This document shows positions 59,997 to 64,000 of a stretch of 64,000 bases of DNA, one piece after another (positions within the stretch are counted from its first letter, which is position 1; every line of letters begins with the position of its first letter). This stretch comes from an uncultured Mesonia sp. GTDB lineage: Bacteria; Bacteroidota; Bacteroidia; Flavobacteriales; Flavobacteriaceae. Location of the stretch: positions 124,001 through 188,000 of the forward strand of contig CANMOY010000002.1 of NCBI GenBank assembly GCA_947499595.1, in the 5' to 3' direction. The position numbers and the translations under genes are program-made. Under the pieces are notes generated by a model that was not told where the DNA came from, ran no database searches, and worked only from the letters and a program-made list of their open reading frames with translations.

Positions 59997-61397
59997 CTAT
60001 TGCCATCCGCCTCCCAAGGCACGGTATAAATCTACAATTGCTTTTAAACGATTGTATTTTGCATCGATCATACCTAATTGAGAATTTAAGGCATTTTCTC
60101 TAGCGGTAAGCACTTCTAAATAGTTAGCAAACCCATTATTTAAGAGTTCTTCAGAATAATCTGTAGCCTTTTGGTTAGCGTTAAATTCTTTTTGTTTTAG
60201 AATTTGCTTTTTTTCAGCAGCCTGGTAGGCATACATGGCATCTGAAACTTCTTTACTCGCTTGCAAAATAGCTTCCTTAAAACGCAATCTTGCTTGTTCT
60301 TGTTGGGCTTGAGCTACTTCATATTGCGTTTTTATTTGGCGTTTATTGAATATAGGTTGGGCCAAGCCAGAAACTACATTTGCGAATAATGAGTTGGCAT
60401 CAAGCAACTCACTTAAATCTAAACTCTGAAAACCTGTATTGGCGGTTAAAGTTAAAGATGGGTAAAAGTTACTACGAGCAACATTACTAAGCTCAAAAGC
60501 ATTTCTAAATGCCATCTCGGCAGCAATTACATCGGGTCTATTGCTTAAAAGTTGTGCTGGCACTCCAGTTTTTAATTCGGTTATAATTTGTTGCTCGCTC
60601 AAAGCCGATCGAGGAATAAATTGAGGTGCCTCTCCTAAAAGAATAGACATACTGTTTTCTAATAAGCGTACTTGTTTTTGCAAATCTACCAATATGGCCT
60701 GAGCGGTATATAATTGCGCTTCGGTTTGTTGAACCCCAACTTCAGTTAAATTCCCAGCTTCTTTTAAGGCGTTGGTAGTTGATAAACTATTTTGCCTGTT
60801 TTCTATGGTTTGTTCGGTAATCTTAATCTGTTCATCTAAGGCAAGTAATTGGTAGTAAATATTCGCTACAGAGGCAATTAATCGGGTTTTTACAGCCTTA
60901 TGTGCGGCCACGCTTTGCAAATAAGAAGCTTCAAATGCTCTTTTTTGGCTCCTAATTTTTCCCCAGATATCGGCTTCCCAAGACAAGCCAGCACTCAGTT
61001 CATATTGATCTAAAGCTCCATTAAAAAAACTACCAAATTGACTGTTTCTAGCCAATTCTTGATGGGTCCATTGTGCATTGGCGTTCAAACTAGGTAAATA
61101 ACCTGCTTTACCCTGTTTTAAATAAGCTTCTGCAGCGATAATTTGCTGCAAGGCCACCCTAATATCGATATTGTTTTTAAGTGCCGTATTGATATGGTCT
61201 TGCAAAATACTATCAGTAAATAAATCTTGATAGGATAGCTGAGCCAAAGATGTAGAGTCTTTAGCTATTTGATCTGTTCTATAATGAGTTTCCTCAAGCA
61301 CTTCTGGCTTTTGATAATCTTTTGCTGCAAAACAGGAAACCAACAAAAAGGGCATACTGGCAATTAGCAAAAGATTGTATATTCTATTTTTTTTCAT
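59997..61397 (-). CDS. RND efflux outer-membrane factor (TolC/OprM family lipoprotein)
   Basis: A 466-residue outer-membrane channel of the OprM/NodT family. The signal peptide ends in a lipobox LLVSC (Cys22). Two outer-membrane-factor repeats form the coiled-coil barrel: the first half has SLNANAQWTHQELARN and the periplasmic helices, and the second starts near residue 260 with VPAQLLSNRPDVIAAEMAFR, the family hallmark. FYPSLTLTANTGFQSLDL follows near 305. Its ATG overlaps the stop of the pump permease by one base (TAATG). It would form the exit duct of a tripartite efflux system with the permease. Confidence 0.94.
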   Translation of the reverse strand: MKKNRIYNLLLIASMPFLLVSCFAAKDYQKPEVLEETHYRTDQIAKDSTSLAQLSYQDLFTDSILQDHINTALKNNIDIRVALQQIIAAEAYLKQGKAGYLPSLNANAQWTHQELARNSQFGSFFNGALDQYELSAGLSWEADIWGKIRSQKRAFEASYLQSVAAHKAVKTRLIASVANIYYQLLALDEQIKITEQTIENRQNSLSTTNALKEAGNLTEVGVQQTEAQLYTAQAILVDLQKQVRLLENSMSILLGEAPQFIPRSALSEQQIITELKTGVPAQLLSNRPDVIAAEMAFRNAFELSNVARSNFYPSLTLTANTGFQSLDLSELLDANSLFANVVSGLAQPIFNKRQIKTQYEVAQAQQEQARLRFKEAILQASKEVSDAMYAYQAAEKKQILKQKEFNANQKATDYSEELLNNGFANYLEVLTARENALNSQLGMIDAKYNRLKAIVDLYRALGGGWQ

Positions 61398-64000
61398 TAT
61401 GCATTTTTTTCGTTTAATTCTTGTGCTTCTTTTTCTTTTTCAAGCATGGTTTTACCCACAACTTTTTCTTGTAACCACTGAAAGAAAATATAAAGTATAG
61501 GAATAATAAACACCCCTAAAATAGTACCTATTAATAACCCGCCTACTGCACCTGTACCAATAGAACGGTTACCTTCTGCACCTGTACCAGAGGCAAAAAC
61601 CAAAGGCAATAAACCTATGATAAAAGCCAAGGAGGTCATTAAAATTGGTCTTAATCTTACTTTTGCACCTTCTAAAGCCGCTTCCACAATGGGCATACCA
61701 TGTTGCCTACGTTGCATAGCAAATTCTACAATCAAAATGGCATTCTTTGCTAATAAACCAACCAGCATAATCAATGCAATTTGAAAATAAATATTGGCTT
61801 GCAATCCTGCAAAATAGGTAACCATATAGGCTCCTAATACCCCCACTGGCAATGATAATAGAACCGCAAATGGTATAAAATAACTTTCGTATTGCGCTGC
61901 TAAAATAAAATACACAAAAACAATACTTAATAAGAAAATGAAGAAAGCCTGTGATCCTGCATTTACTTCTTCTCTGGTTAAACCAGAATATCCAATTCCA
62001 TATTTTGTTGAAAGTTGACTAGCTTCTTCTTGCAGGGCTGCAATAGCATCACCAGAAGAGAATCCTGGAGCCGAAGCTCCACTTACGCCCACAGAATTAA
62101 ATAGGTTAAATCGAGTTACTTGTTGCGGACCATAAACACGTTTTAAATCGATATAAGTAGTAATTGGTGACATTTCACCTGTATTATTTCGTACGTATAT
62201 AGAGTTTAAATCTTCAATACTGGCTCGATCTTCGGGAAGGCCCTGTAAGAAAACACGATATTGTTTACCGTAGCGCGAAAAATCGGCGGTATAAATACTA
62301 CCAATATAACCTTGTAGTGTATTAAATATGCTAGCAATTGAAACCCCTGCTTCTTTTGCCTTAGGTACATTTATATTGAGCTCATACTGCGGATAATTAG
62401 TGTTAAACGAACTCTGAACATACTGTATTTCTGGACGTTGATTTAGTTTGCTTAAGAAATTTTGAGCAGCTAAGTCTAAATCATTGAAGCTTCCCCCACT
62501 TTTATCAAGTAATTTAAACTCAAAACCAGAGGAAACGCCAAATCCAGGTATACTAGGAGGTGCAAAGAATATCATTTTTGCCCCTGGAATTTGAGCACCT
62601 ATACCAAATAGTTGTCCGGTAATTGCGTCAGATGATAAAGCATCATCTGTTCGCTCATCCCAGGGAGCTAGGCGTACAAAGGCAATTGCGAAGTTACTCC
62701 CTTGTCCGCTAATTAAACTAAAACCATTTACAACAGTTACTCCCGTTACTCCAGGAATTTGATTGGCCTTATCTTTTAATTGATTGGTAATCGCTACAGT
62801 ACGGTCTAAAGAAGCACCTGCTGGCAACTCTATATTAGCAAAAAGCACCCCTCTATCTTCATTAGGAACAAATCCTGTTGGTGTTTTTTCTACTGCAAAG
62901 TAAATTCCGGCTACAGCCAAAACCAATATAAATGGGGTAATCCATTTGTGTTTGTAGAGAAAAGATAAACTTTTAACGTAGCGCTGGGTAGTAGCTTCAA
63001 AAGCCGTATTGAATTTATGGTAAAAACGCTGTAACCAAGATTTATTTTGGTGCTCTTCGTGGTTGGTCTTTAAAAATAAAGCACACAGCGCCGGACTCAA
63101 TGTCAAGGCATTTACTGCCGAAATGGCGATAGCTACAATCAAGGTAATACCAAATTGCTCATAAAAAACACCTGTAGGACCCGTTATAAAGGTTACCGGA
63201 ATAAATACCGCGGCCATTACTAGGGTAATTGAAATAATTGCTCCTGTAATTTCATCCATTGCGGTACGTGTAGCCGATAAAGCTGACTTTGCCCCTTCTT
63301 CTAATTTGGCGTGTACAGCCTCAACTACCACAATCGCATCATCTACCACAATACCAATAGCTAAAACCAAAGCAAATAAGGTAAGTAGGTTAATAGAATA
63401 ACCAAATAAATTTAAAAAGAAGAAGGTACCAATAATAGAAACAGGAACTGCTATGGCAGGAATTAACGTTGATCTAAAGTCTTGTAAAAAGATAAAAACA
63501 ACGATAAAAACAAGAATAAAAGCTTCAATTAGCGTACTGATAACCTTACTTATGGAAGCTTCTAAAAATTCGTTTGAATCTAAGTTGATGTAAACCTCTA
63601 AACCTTCTGGGAAACTTTTCTCAAATTCATCTAATTTTTCGTGTACTTGCTTTATAATCTCTTGTGCATTTGAACCTGGCGTTTGGTAAACTGCCATATT
63701 AACTGCTGGGTAACCATTGGTGGTAGCTTGAACATTAAACCCTTCGGCATCTAGCTCAATTTCGGCTACATCGCCAAGTCTGAGATACTCTCCGTTGTCT
63801 AAGGCTTTTATTATGATTTCTTTGTATTGCTCTTCAGTTTTATATCTTCCGCTATATTTGATAACGTATTCAAAAGACTCGGCATTGTTTTGACCCAAAC
63901 TACCTGCAGCTGCTTCGGTGCTTTGCTCGTTAATTGCTGCACGTATGTCTGAAGGCATCAGGTTATAAGCAGCTAATTTTTCAGGTTTTAACCATACTCG
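61397..64000 (-). CDS. RND efflux permease (AcrB/HAE1 family), 5' end outside the window
   Basis: Inner-membrane proton-driven drug exporter. 867 C-terminal residues are present of about 1050; the true start lies beyond the right edge. The part at the edge (RVWLKPEKLAAYNL) is typical of the first porter domain. TM4 carries the proton-relay residues in LAIGIVVDDAIVVVEAVHAK, and TM segments follow at SLAFIIGLLPLVFASG. The periplasmic loops and the QAFFIFLLSIVFVYFIL region fit AcrB-like pumps. AMMS-type repeats and the GTGAEGNRSIGTGAVGG segment near the end are conserved. The last residues KEAQELNEKNA form a polar tail. The membrane-fusion partner should lie further right. Confidence 0.95.
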   Translation of the reverse strand, partial: RVWLKPEKLAAYNLMPSDIRAAINEQSTEAAAGSLGQNNAESFEYVIKYSGRYKTEEQYKEIIIKALDNGEYLRLGDVAEIELDAEGFNVQATTNGYPAVNMAVYQTPGSNAQEIIKQVHEKLDEFEKSFPEGLEVYINLDSNEFLEASISKVISTLIEAFILVFIVVFIFLQDFRSTLIPAIAVPVSIIGTFFFLNLFGYSINLLTLFALVLAIGIVVDDAIVVVEAVHAKLEEGAKSALSATRTAMDEITGAIISITLVMAAVFIPVTFITGPTGVFYEQFGITLIVAIAISAVNALTLSPALCALFLKTNHEEHQNKSWLQRFYHKFNTAFEATTQRYVKSLSFLYKHKWITPFILVLAVAGIYFAVEKTPTGFVPNEDRGVLFANIELPAGASLDRTVAITNQLKDKANQIPGVTGVTVVNGFSLISGQGSNFAIAFVRLAPWDERTDDALSSDAITGQLFGIGAQIPGAKMIFFAPPSIPGFGVSSGFEFKLLDKSGGSFNDLDLAAQNFLSKLNQRPEIQYVQSSFNTNYPQYELNINVPKAKEAGVSIASIFNTLQGYIGSIYTADFSRYGKQYRVFLQGLPEDRASIEDLNSIYVRNNTGEMSPITTYIDLKRVYGPQQVTRFNLFNSVGVSGASAPGFSSGDAIAALQEEASQLSTKYGIGYSGLTREEVNAGSQAFFIFLLSIVFVYFILAAQYESYFIPFAVLLSLPVGVLGAYMVTYFAGLQANIYFQIALIMLVGLLAKNAILIVEFAMQRRQHGMPIVEAALEGAKVRLRPILMTSLAFIIGLLPLVFASGTGAEGNRSIGTGAVGGLLIGTILGVFIIPILYIFFQWLQEKVVGKTMLEKEKEAQELNEKNA

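Overview
The window is chromosomal DNA from a member of the Bacteroidota, most likely family Flavobacteriaceae. The evidence is low G+C, the TAnnTTTG (-7) promoter box in front of many genes, and a set of families typical of that group: DUF4175, DUF4837, a head-GIN adhesin-like protein, a GH3-type acyl adenylase, a eukaryote-like UDP-glucose dehydrogenase and a YtxH/holin-like trio. The genus cannot be decided from the sequence alone. Both window edges cut a gene: purD on the left and an RND efflux pump on the right.

Region 1 (1.1-22.7 kb) is a Wzx/Wzy-type surface polysaccharide locus. It makes dTDP-L-rhamnose (rfbBACD), UDP-glucuronate (ugd) and UDP-xylose (UXS-type decarboxylase). It also encodes a membrane phosphoglycosyltransferase that starts the lipid-linked chain, a WecG/TagA transferase, two GT4 glycosyltransferases, a CapK-like adenylate-forming enzyme, a flippase, several polymerase/ligase-like membrane proteins and a Wzz-like length regulator. 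An O-acetyltransferase and an acetylesterase-like lipoprotein lie side by side. An asparagine-synthase-like protein has lost its glutaminase cysteine. The block at 12.1-16.1 kb is visibly more A+T-rich than its flanks and looks like the exchangeable, strain-specific core. The rhamnose genes and wzz are chained by overlapping stops and starts to an M23 peptidase, a GH3 enzyme and an unrecognised phosphorylase-like protein (18.5-26.8 kb).

Region 2 (26.9-51.0 kb) is housekeeping: tatA, pgk-mltD-DUF4837, holB, an OmpH/Skp-like lipoprotein, the operon DUF4175-ybeY-mnmG-lipoprotein-methyltransferase, gltX, an SPFH protein, the YtxH trio, glnS, folB, tRNA-Cys, a LysE exporter, a head-GIN protein and rnr. 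Two near-perfect parS sites (ParB centromere sites) flank mnmG. A 74-codon membrane-protein reading frame broken by one TAA lies between glnS and folB.

Region 3 (51.0-51.9 kb) is an 880-bp A+T-rich gap between divergent rnr and rpiB. It holds a 30-codon membrane-peptide ORF and a cluster of TTATCAACA/TTATTAACA 9-mers including a 30-bp palindrome. With parS sites 15-17 kb away, mnmG and rnpA nearby and strong leftward gene bias to its left, it is a candidate chromosomal replication origin. This is an inference and has not been tested.

Region 4 (51.9-64 kb) carries rpiB-CDF-GNAT, a SulP transporter, then dinB-rnpA-S41 peptidase-DUF1853 on the opposite strand, a CYTH protein, and an RND efflux permease with its outer-membrane partner. 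I see no CRISPR array, insertion sequence, prophage, toxin-antitoxin pair or restriction system.
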